Shown: positions 18,082 through 26,945 of the stretch, one piece after another | How positions within the stretch are numbered: the first letter of the stretch is position 1 | Layout of the letters: each line of letters opens with the position of its first letter | Assembly (NCBI RefSeq): GCF_009711225.1 | Contig: NZ_WMIE01000001.1 | Span: 372,001-436,000 of the forward strand | Direction: 5' to 3' | From: Paracoccus aestuariivivens | GTDB taxonomy: Bacteria > Pseudomonadota > Alphaproteobacteria > Rhodobacterales > Rhodobacteraceae | Length of the DNA: 64,000 nucleotides | Notes under the pieces: generated by a model | What the model saw: the letters and a program-made list of their open reading frames with translations, nothing else | Told to the model about the DNA's origin: nothing | Database searches by the model: none | Program-made: the position numbers and the translations under genes

Positions 18082-18701
18082 TGGATCGCCATCTAGCGCG
18101 GGCTGCCCTTGTGGCAATCCCTGTGCTGGCGGTCCTGTTCCATAGGCTGGCGCTCAGCGGGCTGCGGCCTTTGACGGCCTGCATGATCGGGTTGGCCGTT
18201 TATTGGTCTTGCCTGATGATCGCCCTGCTGTGGCGCAGGGCATGGTCATTGCGGCCGCGCTGGCCGGGGTATTGGATCGGCTTGCCGCTGATGGCGCTGG
18301 TCCTGTTTGCAGCCATCGCCAGTGCAGGCGATCTTGCGCGGCTTTCGTCGCATGTCCTTGCGGCGGTCCTGATTTGTGCCGCCATCAATGGCACGCTGGA
18401 GGAAGCCTTCTGGCGCGGCGCGCTTGTCCCGCATATCCGATCCGGCGAAGAAGCCGAAGCCTTGAAGGCCGTCGGGCTGTTCACGCTATGGCACGTCGCT
18501 CCGGCAGCCACGCTGGTCGCGCTGGACGCGCCCGGCGGAATTGCCGGAATGCTGGTCGGTGCCCTCGTGCTGGGCGGGCTTGGCATGGCTGCGCGGATTT
18601 CCTCGACAACGGCCGGATTCGGAGCGATCTGCCATGTGGTGTTGAATATCTGTACGTTCGGCGTCCTTGCCGCGACAAACAGAACCGCGCCTTTTCCTTG
18701 A
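18081..18701 (+). CDS. CPBP-family intramembrane glutamic protease
   Basis: This 206-residue membrane protein has about six hydrophobic segments. The CPBP (Abi/Rce1-like) catalytic motifs are present: GTLEEAFWRGAL (EExxxR) near residue 110 and FTLWHVA (FxxxH) near 137. A later helix carries FGAICHVVLN, whose His is the third conserved motif. Members cleave or bind membrane substrates, and some act in bacteriocin immunity; the substrate here is unknown. It is coupled to the upstream stress-protein gene. Confidence 0.85.
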   Translation: MDRHLARAALVAIPVLAVLFHRLALSGLRPLTACMIGLAVYWSCLMIALLWRRAWSLRPRWPGYWIGLPLMALVLFAAIASAGDLARLSSHVLAAVLICAAINGTLEEAFWRGALVPHIRSGEEAEALKAVGLFTLWHVAPAATLVALDAPGGIAGMLVGALVLGGLGMAARISSTTAGFGAICHVVLNICTFGVLAATNRTAPFP

Positions 18702-18747
18702 CTATCCCCCCCTACAATCCCCATATCCTCCGCAAAGGAGCGCGCCC

Positions 18748-19302
18748 ATGTTCATCCAGACCGAAACCACCCCGAACCCCGCCACGCTGAAATTCCTGCC
18801 GGGCGAGACCGTTCTGGGAACCGGCACCGCCGACTTCCCCGAAATCGACTCGGCCGTCACCAGCCCGCTTGCCCGCCGCATTTTCGCCGTGCCGGGCGTT
18901 GCCGGTGTCTTTCTTGGTTCAGACTTCGTGACTGTAACCAAAGCTGACAGCGCGGTCTGGGATCACCTGAAGCCCTCGGTTCTGGGGGCGATCATGGAGC
19001 ATTTCCAATCCGGCGCTCCGGCGATCGAAGGCAACTCGACCAGCGGTCACAACGATCAGGACGGCCCCGACGCCGAGATCGTGACCCAGATCAAGGAACT
19101 ACTTGATACCCGCGTCCGCCCCGCCGTGGCGCAGGATGGTGGCGACATCACCTTTCACGGCTTCGACCGTGGCGTCGTCTATCTGCACATGCAAGGCGCA
19201 TGCGCGGGCTGCCCGTCCTCGACCCTAACGTTGAAGATGGGGATCGAAAACCTGCTGCGTCATTATATCCCCGAGGTGACCGAGGTTCGTCCCGTTGCCT
19301 GA
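18748..19302 (+). CDS. NifU-family Fe-S cluster carrier (NfuA-like)
   Basis: The protein has 184 residues, counted from the ATG at 18748 that follows a strong AAAGGAG site. The N-terminal domain (MFIQTETTPNPATLKFLPG) is the Nfu_N or HIRA-like scaffold. The C-terminal NifU domain carries the cluster-binding pair in MQGACAGCPSSTLTLKMG (CxxC). It carries [4Fe-4S] clusters to client enzymes. The frame continues upstream but the conserved N-terminus fixes the start. It overlaps tsaB by eight bases. Confidence 0.95.
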   Translation: MFIQTETTPNPATLKFLPGETVLGTGTADFPEIDSAVTSPLARRIFAVPGVAGVFLGSDFVTVTKADSAVWDHLKPSVLGAIMEHFQSGAPAIEGNSTSGHNDQDGPDAEIVTQIKELLDTRVRPAVAQDGGDITFHGFDRGVVYLHMQGACAGCPSSTLTLKMGIENLLRHYIPEVTEVRPVA

Positions 19303-19888
19303 GGCGATTTCGCTGGGATTTGATACATCGGCCGCGCATTGCGCGGCCGCTTTGTTGCAAGGCGACCGGGTGCTGGCCACCCGCCACGAAGAGATGTCCC
19401 GCGGTCAAGCTGAACTGCTTTTTCCCCTGCTGACCGAGATCATGGCCGAAGGCGGCGTCGATTGGGGCGACCTTGCCGTGATCGGCGTCGGCACCGGACC
19501 GGGCAATTTCACCGGCATCCGCATCTCGGTTGCGGCGGCGCGCGGGCTGTCGCTGTCCTTGGGGATTCCGGCCATCGGCGTGGGCATCACCGAGGCCGCC
19601 GCGCTGGATCTGCCCCGTCCCTGCCGCGTTGCCGTGCCTTCCCGTGCTGGCGAGGTCATCTGGCAGGACTTCGGCACGGGTGTCGAAACCGCGCCGGATC
19701 AAGGCGCGCTGCCAGACCTGCCCGCCGGACCGGCTTTGCTGTCGCCCCTGCATCCCGTGGCCGAGGCGATTGCCCGCATCGCGCTGACCCGTCGTCACCA
19801 GACCGGTCTGCTGCGACCCGCGCCGATCTATCTGCGCCCCGCCGACGCCGCCCCCGCCCGCGACCGTGGTCCCGTCATCCTGACATGA
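19295..19888 (+). CDS. tsaB: tRNA t6A37 biosynthesis protein TsaB
   Basis: The protein has 197 residues. TsaB is the non-catalytic partner of TsaD in making N6-threonylcarbamoyladenosine at position 37 of ANN-decoding tRNAs. Family signatures are LGFDTSAAHCAAAL at the start and GVGTGPGNFTGIRISVAAARG in the middle. The start appears to be TTG inside the end of the nfuA-like gene, with GAGG about 10 bases upstream. It overlaps rimI by four bases. A tsaB-rimI pair is a widespread arrangement. Confidence 0.93.
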   Translation: MPEAISLGFDTSAAHCAAALLQGDRVLATRHEEMSRGQAELLFPLLTEIMAEGGVDWGDLAVIGVGTGPGNFTGIRISVAAARGLSLSLGIPAIGVGITEAAALDLPRPCRVAVPSRAGEVIWQDFGTGVETAPDQGALPDLPAGPALLSPLHPVAEAIARIALTRRHQTGLLRPAPIYLRPADAAPARDRGPVILT

Positions 19889-20286
19889 GCGCTGATCTTC
19901 TGGCCGATCTGCATCTGCGCTGCTTTCGCGCCTATCCCCGCCCGTGGTCGGCGGCGGAAATCGAGGATCTGCTGGCCAGCAGGCTCAACTTTCTGCTGCA
20001 CCGGCCGAACGGCTTCCTGATCGGACGCAACGTCGCGGACGAGGCAGAGCTGCTGACGGTCGCCGTATCTCCTGATTCCCGCAGGCAGGGGCTGGCCCGC
20101 TCGATGCTGGGCGAGTTCCACGAAACCGCGCGCGCACGCGGCGCAATCGAGGCTTTTCTAGAGGTCGCGTCGGATAACGAGCCGGCACGCGCATTGTATC
20201 TGTCCGAAGGCTGGGCCGAAGTCGGTTTGCGTCGGAATTACTATGCAAGAGGCATAGATGCGGTGCTGATGCGGCGCGCGCTCTAG
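19885..20286 (+). CDS. rimI: GNAT acetyltransferase (RimI-like)
   Basis: The protein has 133 residues, starting at the ATG that overlaps the tsaB stop (ATGA). It is a GNAT fold, with the acetyl-CoA-binding loop at VSPDSRRQGLARSML (R/QxxGxG/A) and the C-terminal EVASDNEPARALYLSEGW. RimI acetylates the N-terminal alanine of ribosomal protein S18. Gene position next to tsaB and short length support RimI, but GNAT specificity cannot be read with certainty from the sequence. Confidence 0.88.
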   Translation: MSADLLADLHLRCFRAYPRPWSAAEIEDLLASRLNFLLHRPNGFLIGRNVADEAELLTVAVSPDSRRQGLARSMLGEFHETARARGAIEAFLEVASDNEPARALYLSEGWAEVGLRRNYYARGIDAVLMRRAL

Positions 20287-20301
20287 CCGCGCAGAAGGCT
20301 G

Positions 20302-20330
20302 TTGACGCAAGTTGGCCCATGCGCCCTAAT
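20302..20330 (+). promoter_or_regulatory. putative promoter of the nucleoside importer operon
   Basis: TTGACG (20302-20307), a 17-base spacer and CCTAAT (20325-20330) lie about 50 bases before the first gene. The -35 box is good and the -10 box moderate. Confidence 0.5.
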
Positions 20331-20379
20331 CCAATCATCACTCGGGCTGATCTGCCCGCAAACAGGTTGAGGTTCTGGA

Positions 20380-21366
20380 ATGTCCCTGATGAAAACGCTG
20401 CTGGCAGGTGCCAGCCTGTCCCTATTGCCGCTGGCCGCAATGGCCGATCCGGCACTGATCTTCGACCTGGGCGGGAAATTCGACAAATCCTTCAACGAAG
20501 CGGCCTTTAACGGCGCCGAACGCTGGAAGGCCGAAACCGGCGGCAGCTACAAGGAACTCGAGATGCAGTCCGAGGCGCAGCGCGAGCAGGCTCTGCGTCG
20601 TCTGGCCGAGACCGGCGCCAACCCGATCGTCATGACCGGCTTTGCCTTTGGCGAGGTTCTGAACAAGATCGCGCCGGACTATCCGGACACGAAATTCGCC
20701 ATCGTCGACATGGTCGTCGAACAGCCGAACGTGCAATCCATCGTCTTCACCGAGGAACAAGGCTCGTATCTGGCGGGCGTGATGGCGGCCAAAGCCTCGA
20801 AGTCGGGCACGGTCGGCTTTATCGGCGGCATGGATATCCCGCTGATCCACAAATTCGAATGCGGTTATGCGCAGGGTTTCAAAGCCACGAATCCCGAAGG
20901 CAAGGTCATCATCAACTATACCGGTACAACCCCCGCTGCATGGAACGATCCGGTGAAAGGCGGCGAACTGGTCAAAGCCCAGATCTCGCAAGGCGCGGAC
21001 GTCATCTACGCAGCGGCGGGCGGCACGGGTATCGGCGTCCTGCAAGCCGCTGCGGATGCCAACATCCTGTCGATCGGCGTCGACAGCAACCAGAACCACC
21101 TGCATCCGGGCAAGGTCCTGACCTCGATGGTCAAGGGCGTCGACAACTCGATCTACGAGGCATTCAAGGCAGGAACCGATCTGCAGCCGGGCATCAAGGT
21201 CATGGACCTTGCTTCGGGTGGCGTTTCGGTTGCGCTGGATGACAACAACAAGCCTTTGGTCACCGAGGACATGACCGCCGCCGTCGATACCGCAAGCAAG
21301 GGCATCACCGGCGGCGAGATCAAGGTTCATGACTACATGACCGACAACACCTGCCCGGTGCAGTAA
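20380..21366 (+). CDS. BMP-family nucleoside-binding lipoprotein-like periplasmic protein
   Basis: The protein has 328 residues, a signal peptide (LLAGASLSLLPLAAMA) and a PnrA/Bmp-type binding domain: LIFDLGGKFDKSFNEAA, GFAFGEVLNKIAPDYPDT, FTEEQGSYLAGVMAA, VGFIGGMDIPLIHKFECGY and IYAAAGGTGIGVLQAA. This class binds purine nucleosides. There is no clear lipobox cysteine before the cleavage site, so it is probably soluble. The ATG at 20380 has GAGG at proper spacing; a second ATG is three codons on. It feeds the ABC importer encoded by the next three genes, and the following phosphorylase gene supports a nucleoside substrate. Confidence 0.93.
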   Translation: MSLMKTLLAGASLSLLPLAAMADPALIFDLGGKFDKSFNEAAFNGAERWKAETGGSYKELEMQSEAQREQALRRLAETGANPIVMTGFAFGEVLNKIAPDYPDTKFAIVDMVVEQPNVQSIVFTEEQGSYLAGVMAAKASKSGTVGFIGGMDIPLIHKFECGYAQGFKATNPEGKVIINYTGTTPAAWNDPVKGGELVKAQISQGADVIYAAAGGTGIGVLQAAADANILSIGVDSNQNHLHPGKVLTSMVKGVDNSIYEAFKAGTDLQPGIKVMDLASGGVSVALDDNNKPLVTEDMTAAVDTASKGITGGEIKVHDYMTDNTCPVQ

Positions 21367-22988
21367 TGGCGGGCCAGCCCGGCGCCGCGAACCCGTCCCC
21401 CGCAATCGAATTGCAGGGGATATCAAAGGCTTTCGGGCCGGTGCAGGCGAACAAGGACATCAATCTGGTCGTGCCGAAAGGCACGATCCACGGCATCATC
21501 GGCGAAAACGGGGCCGGAAAATCGACCCTGATGTCGATCCTTTATGGCTTCTACCGTCCCGATTCCGGCGAGATCCTGATCGGTGGCCAGCCCATCGCGA
21601 TCACCGACAGCCAGACTGCCATCCGCGCGGGTATCGGCATGGTGTTCCAGCATTTCAAGCTGGTGCAGAACTTCACCGTGCTGGAAAACATCATCCTTGG
21701 TGCCGAGGATGGCGGTCTTTTGCGTCCCTCGCTGTCCCGCGCGCGCGGCGAGTTGAAACGGCTGGCCAACGAATACGAATTGCAGGTCGATCCCGATGCC
21801 TTGATCGAGGATCTTTCGGTCGGCCACCAGCAGCGGGTCGAAATCCTGAAAGCACTGTACCGTCAGGCCGACATCCTGATCCTTGACGAGCCGACCGGCG
21901 TCCTGACACCGGCCGAGGCCGATCACCTGTTCCGCATCCTGCGCGGGCTGCGGGACGAAGGCAAAACCATCATCCTGATCACGCATAAGCTGCGCGAGAT
22001 CATGGAGATCACGGATAACGTCTCGGTCATGCGACGCGGCGAGATGGTCGCCTCGGTCAAGACCTCGGACACCAGTCCGGCGCAGCTCGCCGAATTGATG
22101 GTCGGGCGGAAGGTGCTGCTGCGCGTGGAAAAGGCCCCTGCCCGACCCGGAGCGCCGGTCCTTGAGGTGCGCGGTCTGCGCATGGTCGATGCCTCGGGCG
22201 TCGAGCGGCTGCGCGGCATCGATCTGGATATCCGCGCCGGTGAGGTTCTGGGAATCGCGGGCGTCGCGGGCAATGGCCAGACGCAATTGCTGGAAATCCT
22301 GGGCGGCTATCCCGAAACCGGCGCGAAGCTTGAGGGACAGATAAAACTCAAGGGCCAGCCTCTAGCGCTTGCCGGATCGGATGCACGGGCGCGGCGGCAG
22401 GCCGGCATCGGCCACATCCCCGAGGACCGGCAGGTCGAAGGGCTGATCATGGATTTCGCCGCGTGGGAAAACGTCGCCTTCGGCTATCACGACGCGCCCG
22501 AATTCCAGAATGGAATGCTGATGAACCAATCCGCGATCCGTGCGGATGCCGCCGCCAAGATGCAGCGCTTTGACGTGCGCCCGCCGAACCCCGAACTTGC
22601 GGCCAAGAACTTCTCGGGCGGAAACCAGCAAAAGATCGTCGTCGCGCGCGAGGTCGAGCGCAATCCCGATCTGTTGCTGATCGGTCAACCGACACGGGGC
22701 GTGGATATCGGCGCCATCGAGTTCATCCACAAGCGGCTCATCGAATTGCGGGACGCGGGCAAGGCTGTGCTGCTGGTTTCGGTCGAACTGGACGAGATCC
22801 TCGCGCTTTCGGACCGGATAGCCGTGATGTTCGACGGTCGTATCATGGGCGAACGACTGCCGCATGAAGCGACGACCGCCGATCTGGGCTGCCTGATGGC
22901 CGGAGTCGATCCCGCCACCACCGCGCCCGAGGATGCGATCCCGCCAGCCGCCGCCCATGTCGGGACACTGCCCGGACATACGGGATGA
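21366..22988 (+). CDS. nucleoside ABC importer, double ATPase subunit
   Basis: This 540-residue protein has two fused ABC domains, as in ribose/galactoside and nucleoside importers. The first has Walker A GENGAGKSTLMSILYG, signature LSVGHQQRVEIL and Walker B ILILDEPTGVLTP. The second has the altered Walker A typical of the class (GVAGNGQTQLLEILGG), signature FSGGNQQKIVVARE and LLLIGQPTRGVDIGA. The start overlaps the stop of the binding-protein gene by one base. It energises transport through the two permeases encoded downstream. Confidence 0.95.
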   Translation: MAGQPGAANPSPAIELQGISKAFGPVQANKDINLVVPKGTIHGIIGENGAGKSTLMSILYGFYRPDSGEILIGGQPIAITDSQTAIRAGIGMVFQHFKLVQNFTVLENIILGAEDGGLLRPSLSRARGELKRLANEYELQVDPDALIEDLSVGHQQRVEILKALYRQADILILDEPTGVLTPAEADHLFRILRGLRDEGKTIILITHKLREIMEITDNVSVMRRGEMVASVKTSDTSPAQLAELMVGRKVLLRVEKAPARPGAPVLEVRGLRMVDASGVERLRGIDLDIRAGEVLGIAGVAGNGQTQLLEILGGYPETGAKLEGQIKLKGQPLALAGSDARARRQAGIGHIPEDRQVEGLIMDFAAWENVAFGYHDAPEFQNGMLMNQSAIRADAAAKMQRFDVRPPNPELAAKNFSGGNQQKIVVAREVERNPDLLLIGQPTRGVDIGAIEFIHKRLIELRDAGKAVLLVSVELDEILALSDRIAVMFDGRIMGERLPHEATTADLGCLMAGVDPATTAPEDAIPPAAAHVGTLPGHTG

Positions 22989-23058
22989 GACGCCGTCTGC
23001 CTCGGGCAGCGGTAACTGGAAAACAAAGAAGCCAAACAAGGCGCGTAAGGGGTAGGTA

Positions 23059-24156
23059 ATGGACCGAATGCCGAAATGGGCGGATGTGATCCTGACGCCG
23101 CTGCTCTCATTGCTGCTGGCCTTTGCGATCTCGGCGCTGGTGATCGTGGCGATCGGAGAAAGTCCGGTCGAGGCGCTGAAGGTCATGGTCGAGGGGGCTT
23201 TGGGTTCCAGCTATGGCTGGGGCTTCACGCTGTATTACGCGACGAATTTCATCTTCACCGGTCTGGCCGTCACGGTCGCCTATCATGCCGGACTGTTCAA
23301 CATCGGCGGTGAGGGCCAGGCAGCCATGGGGGGCTTGGGAGTCGCCTTGGTCCTGCTTGCCGTGCCATGGCCGCATTGGGCGCTGGCTTTACCAGCCGCG
23401 ATGGTCGGGGCAGCGGTCTTCGGGGCATTGTGGGCGCTGATTCCGGCATGGCTGCAAGCCAAGCGCGGAAGCCATATCGTCATCACCACGATCATGTTCA
23501 ACTTCATCGCGGCGGCGCTTTTGAACTACATGCTGGTGAACGTTCTGCGACCGGTCGGCAGCATGGATCCAGCCTCGGCCAGTTTTGCCGCTTCGACACA
23601 TTTGCCCAAGATCTCGGACATGGCGCTGGCCTTCGGGATCACATGGGGCAAGAACACGCCCGCCAATGTCAGCTTCTTCGTCGCCGTCATCGCCTGTCTG
23701 CTGGTCTGGCTGCTGATCTGGCGCAGCCGTCTGGGATTCGAGATCCGCGCCCTTGGCAAATCCGAGCGCGGCGCGGTTTACGCCGGTATCTCTCCGGTCA
23801 AAATCACGGTCATCGCCATGCTGATCTCGGGCGGCTTGGCCGGACTGATGGCGATCAACAACGTCATGGGCGAAGCCGAGCGGCTGGTCCTGAACGCGGT
23901 CGAGGGCGCGGGCTTCATCGGAATCGCGGTCGCCCTGATGGGCCGCAACCATCCCGTCGGCGTATTGCTGGCGGCGCTGCTGTTCGGGTTCCTCTATCAG
24001 GGCGGAGGCGAACTGGCGCTATGGACCTCGGTCCCGCGCGAACTGATCGTGGTGATTCAGGCGCTTGTTATCCTGTTCACCGGAGCTTTGGACAATATGG
24101 TCCGCATTCCGCTTGAGCGGATATTCGCGGCCCTGCGCCGGAAGGGGAAAGCATGA
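23059..24156 (+). CDS. nucleoside ABC importer permease 1
   Basis: The protein has 365 residues and about nine membrane helices, of the BPD_transp_2 family. Recognisable parts are NFIFTGLAVTVAYHAGLFNIGGEGQ and the coupling-helix region LGFEIRALGKSERGAVYAGI, followed by GAGFIGIAVALMGRNHPVG. It pairs with the second permease to form the channel. AAGGGGTAGGTA precedes the ATG, and a 70-base gap separates it from the ATPase gene. It overlaps the next gene by four bases (ATGA). Confidence 0.94.
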   Translation: MDRMPKWADVILTPLLSLLLAFAISALVIVAIGESPVEALKVMVEGALGSSYGWGFTLYYATNFIFTGLAVTVAYHAGLFNIGGEGQAAMGGLGVALVLLAVPWPHWALALPAAMVGAAVFGALWALIPAWLQAKRGSHIVITTIMFNFIAAALLNYMLVNVLRPVGSMDPASASFAASTHLPKISDMALAFGITWGKNTPANVSFFVAVIACLLVWLLIWRSRLGFEIRALGKSERGAVYAGISPVKITVIAMLISGGLAGLMAINNVMGEAERLVLNAVEGAGFIGIAVALMGRNHPVGVLLAALLFGFLYQGGGELALWTSVPRELIVVIQALVILFTGALDNMVRIPLERIFAALRRKGKA

Positions 24157-25121
24157 TGGATTTCCCGACGATCCTTCAAATTCTGGACTCCGCCGTCCGG
24201 CTGATGACCCCTTTGCTGCTCGCCTGTCTGGCCGGACTGTATTCCGAGCGCGCGGGCGTGTTCGACATCGGGCTGGAAGGCAAGATGCTGATGGCCGCAT
24301 TCACCGCCGCCTCGGTTGCCTATGCCACCAACAGCGCATGGCTGGGCCTGTGCGCGGGGATACTTGGTGCGCTGGCGATGTCGATGATCCACGGGCTGGC
24401 GGCCATCACCTTCAGGGGCAACCAGTTGATCTCGGGGGTGGCGATCAACTTTCTTGCCTCGGGATTGACGGTGTTGCTCGGGCAAAAGATCTTCGGGCTA
24501 GCCGGGCGGACGCCTTCGCTGCAAGGCCCCGCGCGGTTCGGCGAAATCACTCTGCCCTTTGTCGATGCACTCAGGCCCGTGCCGATCATCGGCCCGATCT
24601 ATGCCGAACTGATCTCCGGTCATTCGATCCTTGTCTATGTCGCCTTCGCGATGGTTCCGCTGACATGGTGGGTGCTATACCGCACCCGCTTTGGCCTGCG
24701 CCTGCGGGCGGTAGGCGAAAACCCCGCCTCGGTCGATACGGCTGGCGTCTCGGTGGCGCGGATGCGCTTTGCCGCCGTCGCGATCTGTGGCGTGCTATGC
24801 GGCATCGCCGGAGCTTATCTGGCCACCGGCATCTCGGCTGGATTCGTCAAAGAGATGACTGCCGGACGTGGCTTCATCGCGTTGGCCGCACTGATCTTTG
24901 CCAAATGGCGGCCGTGGAGCGCCTTGGGCGCAACATTCCTGTTCGGCTTGCTCGAGGCCTTGGCGAACCGCTTCCCGAATCTCGATCTGGGTATCGTCAC
25001 CGTGCCCTCGATGTTCATGAGCGCACTGCCCTATATCCTGACCGTAGTCATTCTGGCCGGCTTCGTCGGCCGCGCCGTCCCGCCCCGCGCCGGAGGAGAG
25101 CCCTATGTCAAAGAGCGCTGA
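24153..25121 (+). CDS. nucleoside ABC importer permease 2
   Basis: The protein has 322 residues and about eight to nine helices, the second BPD_transp_2 permease. Landmarks are SERAGVFDIGLEGKMLMAAF, FRGNQLISGVAINFLASGL, FGLRLRAVGENPASVDTAGV and AGRGFIALAALIFAKWRPW. It overlaps the upstream permease by four bases and the phosphorylase gene by 17 bases. The whole cassette is therefore very probably one transcript. Confidence 0.94.
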   Translation: MMDFPTILQILDSAVRLMTPLLLACLAGLYSERAGVFDIGLEGKMLMAAFTAASVAYATNSAWLGLCAGILGALAMSMIHGLAAITFRGNQLISGVAINFLASGLTVLLGQKIFGLAGRTPSLQGPARFGEITLPFVDALRPVPIIGPIYAELISGHSILVYVAFAMVPLTWWVLYRTRFGLRLRAVGENPASVDTAGVSVARMRFAAVAICGVLCGIAGAYLATGISAGFVKEMTAGRGFIALAALIFAKWRPWSALGATFLFGLLEALANRFPNLDLGIVTVPSMFMSALPYILTVVILAGFVGRAVPPRAGGEPYVKER

Positions 25122-25902
25122 ACTGGCCCGCCTGATCCGCGACCGTGCAGGTGAAGCCGCGCCGGAATTCGGGCTGATCCTTGGATCGGGTCTGGGGCAT
25201 CTATCGGGCACGGTCGATGGAGTTGCCATCCCCTATTCCGACTTGGCCGGTTTCCCGCATGCCGGAGTCTCGGGTCATGTGCCGCAACTGGTGATCGGCG
25301 AACTCGAAGGCCGTCGCGTCGCGGTGTTTGGCGGTCGGGCGCATTACTATGAAACCGGTCGCGCCGATGCCATGCGCCTGCCGCTCGAGGTACTGCGTGA
25401 ACTGGGGTGCGAGCGGATGATCCTGACCAATGCAGCCGGATCGCTCAGGGCCGATCTGCCGCCCGGATCACTGATGCTGCTGAACGATCACATTGCCTTC
25501 GCAGGTACCAATCCCTTGATCGGGGAACCGTCCGAGGCAAGGTTCGTGCCGATGACCGCGGCGCATGACCCCGACATCCGCGCGGGGCTGTCAGCCGCCG
25601 CAGCAGCCGAGGGCGTCGATTTGCCCGAGGGCGTCTATTGCTGGTTCTCGGGTCCGAGCTTTGAAACCCCTGCCGAGATCCGCGCTGCGAAAATTCTTGG
25701 CGCGGATGCCGTCGGCATGTCCACCGTCCCCGAGGTGATCCTTGGCCGGTTTCTTGGCCTGCGCTGTGCGGCGGTGTCCGTCATCACCAATATGGGCGCG
25801 GGACTGTCCGACGAATCGATCAGCCATGAACATACCAAAGCGATGGCGCCGCTGGGTGCAGCCAAGCTGGAAAAGGTGCTGCGGCGTTTCCTGCGCGCCT
25901 AA
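25105..25902 (+). CDS. purine-nucleoside phosphorylase (trimeric class)
   Basis: This 265-residue cytoplasmic enzyme cleaves purine nucleosides with phosphate to base and ribose-1-phosphate. Family motifs are GLILGSGLGHL, GGRAHYYETG, LTNAAGSLR and GMSTVPEVILGR. The Asn in VSVITNMGAG matches the residue that favours 6-oxopurines (inosine, guanosine) in trimeric PNPs. Its place directly after the importer makes a nucleoside uptake-and-salvage unit. It converges on the mnmH gene, and the stop codons overlap within CTAA. Confidence 0.94.
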   Translation: MSKSAELARLIRDRAGEAAPEFGLILGSGLGHLSGTVDGVAIPYSDLAGFPHAGVSGHVPQLVIGELEGRRVAVFGGRAHYYETGRADAMRLPLEVLRELGCERMILTNAAGSLRADLPPGSLMLLNDHIAFAGTNPLIGEPSEARFVPMTAAHDPDIRAGLSAAAAAEGVDLPEGVYCWFSGPSFETPAEIRAAKILGADAVGMSTVPEVILGRFLGLRCAAVSVITNMGAGLSDESISHEHTKAMAPLGAAKLEKVLRRFLRA

Positions 25903-26945
25903 AGCGCGGCCAAGGCGCGTTCCACCTTGGTGGTCGCCGCGTCCAGATCGGCAAGATCTGACAGTTCGACAACAGGGATCTGCCCGTCATCATGTCGCGC
26001 GCGGTGACGGGCATAGCGCGGATCGTAGTGATCGTGCATAAGCCCTTCGGCCAGTCCGTTCCAATCGGCGGCATCGGCCTGCTTCAGCCATTCAGCGATG
26101 CGGTCCGCCGGATGCAGCGGCCGCAAACTGTCCAGTATCGCGGATAGCCGCGTCGCGTCCTGCGCAGCTTCGGAATAGGCTCCGGCAGTATAGGCCGCGC
26201 GGGCGGCCAGCGGGACAGACAACCGCAAGCGGGGTGCCGCGATGATTGCCTGCCAGATGCTGCGCGGCAGGTTCAGATCGCCGATACGCGAGCTTTCCCC
26301 CTCGAGAAGCAGGGGCCGCGTCGGGTCCAAGCATTCAAGCGCCATCGCAAGGCGGCTTTCGAACAGCTTCTGGGACGGTTGCCCGCCGGGCATCGCGCCG
26401 AACAAGCTGCCGCGATGGTTCGCCAGCCCCTCGAGGTCGATCATCTGATGCCCGCGTCGGGCCAGCCTTTGCAGGATCTCGGTCTTGGCGCTGCCGGTAT
26501 TGCCGTCCAGCACGATCACCGGTGAGGCAATGGGCGTATTCTGCATCCGCTCGACAACCAAAGCGCGCCACGCCTTGTAGCCGCCCTCGATCCGTCCGAC
26601 CCGCCAGCCGATCTGGGCAAGGATCGTGGCAAAGGCACCCGAGCGTTGGCCGCCGCGCCAGCAATAGACCAACGGCCGCCAGCCACCGCCATAACCGGAA
26701 AGCGGGCCAGCGATATGGCGCGAGACATTGGCCGCGACCATAGCTCCACCCAGTTTGCGGGCATCGAACGGAGAGATCTGCTTGTAGATCGTACCGACCT
26801 GCGCGCGTTCGTCGTTCGACAGGACCGGCAGGTTGATCGCACCCGGTAAATGATCCTCGGCGAACTCCAAGGGCGAGCGGGCGTCGATGATGGTGTCGAA
26901 CCCGGCCAGCGCCGGATCCGACAACGATGTCAGACGAATGTCCAA
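25899..26945 (-). CDS. mnmH: tRNA 2-selenouridine synthase (MnmH/SelU)
   Basis: The protein has 348 residues. An N-terminal rhodanese domain (IDARSPLEFAEDHLPGAINL) carries the catalytic Cys in YCWRGGQRS. A P-loop domain follows (VLDGNTGSAKTEILQRL) with DLEGLANHRGSLFG and LLEGESSRIGDL. It replaces sulfur by selenium, via geranylation, at U34 of tRNAs for Lys, Gln and Glu. The start is taken as TTG at 26945, one base from the stop of the L,D-transpeptidase gene; no better start lies near the conserved N-terminus. The selenophosphate synthase gene selD is not in the window. Confidence 0.93.
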   Translation of the reverse strand: MDIRLTSLSDPALAGFDTIIDARSPLEFAEDHLPGAINLPVLSNDERAQVGTIYKQISPFDARKLGGAMVAANVSRHIAGPLSGYGGGWRPLVYCWRGGQRSGAFATILAQIGWRVGRIEGGYKAWRALVVERMQNTPIASPVIVLDGNTGSAKTEILQRLARRGHQMIDLEGLANHRGSLFGAMPGGQPSQKLFESRLAMALECLDPTRPLLLEGESSRIGDLNLPRSIWQAIIAAPRLRLSVPLAARAAYTAGAYSEAAQDATRLSAILDSLRPLHPADRIAEWLKQADAADWNGLAEGLMHDHYDPRYARHRARHDDGQIPVVELSDLADLDAATTKVERALAAL

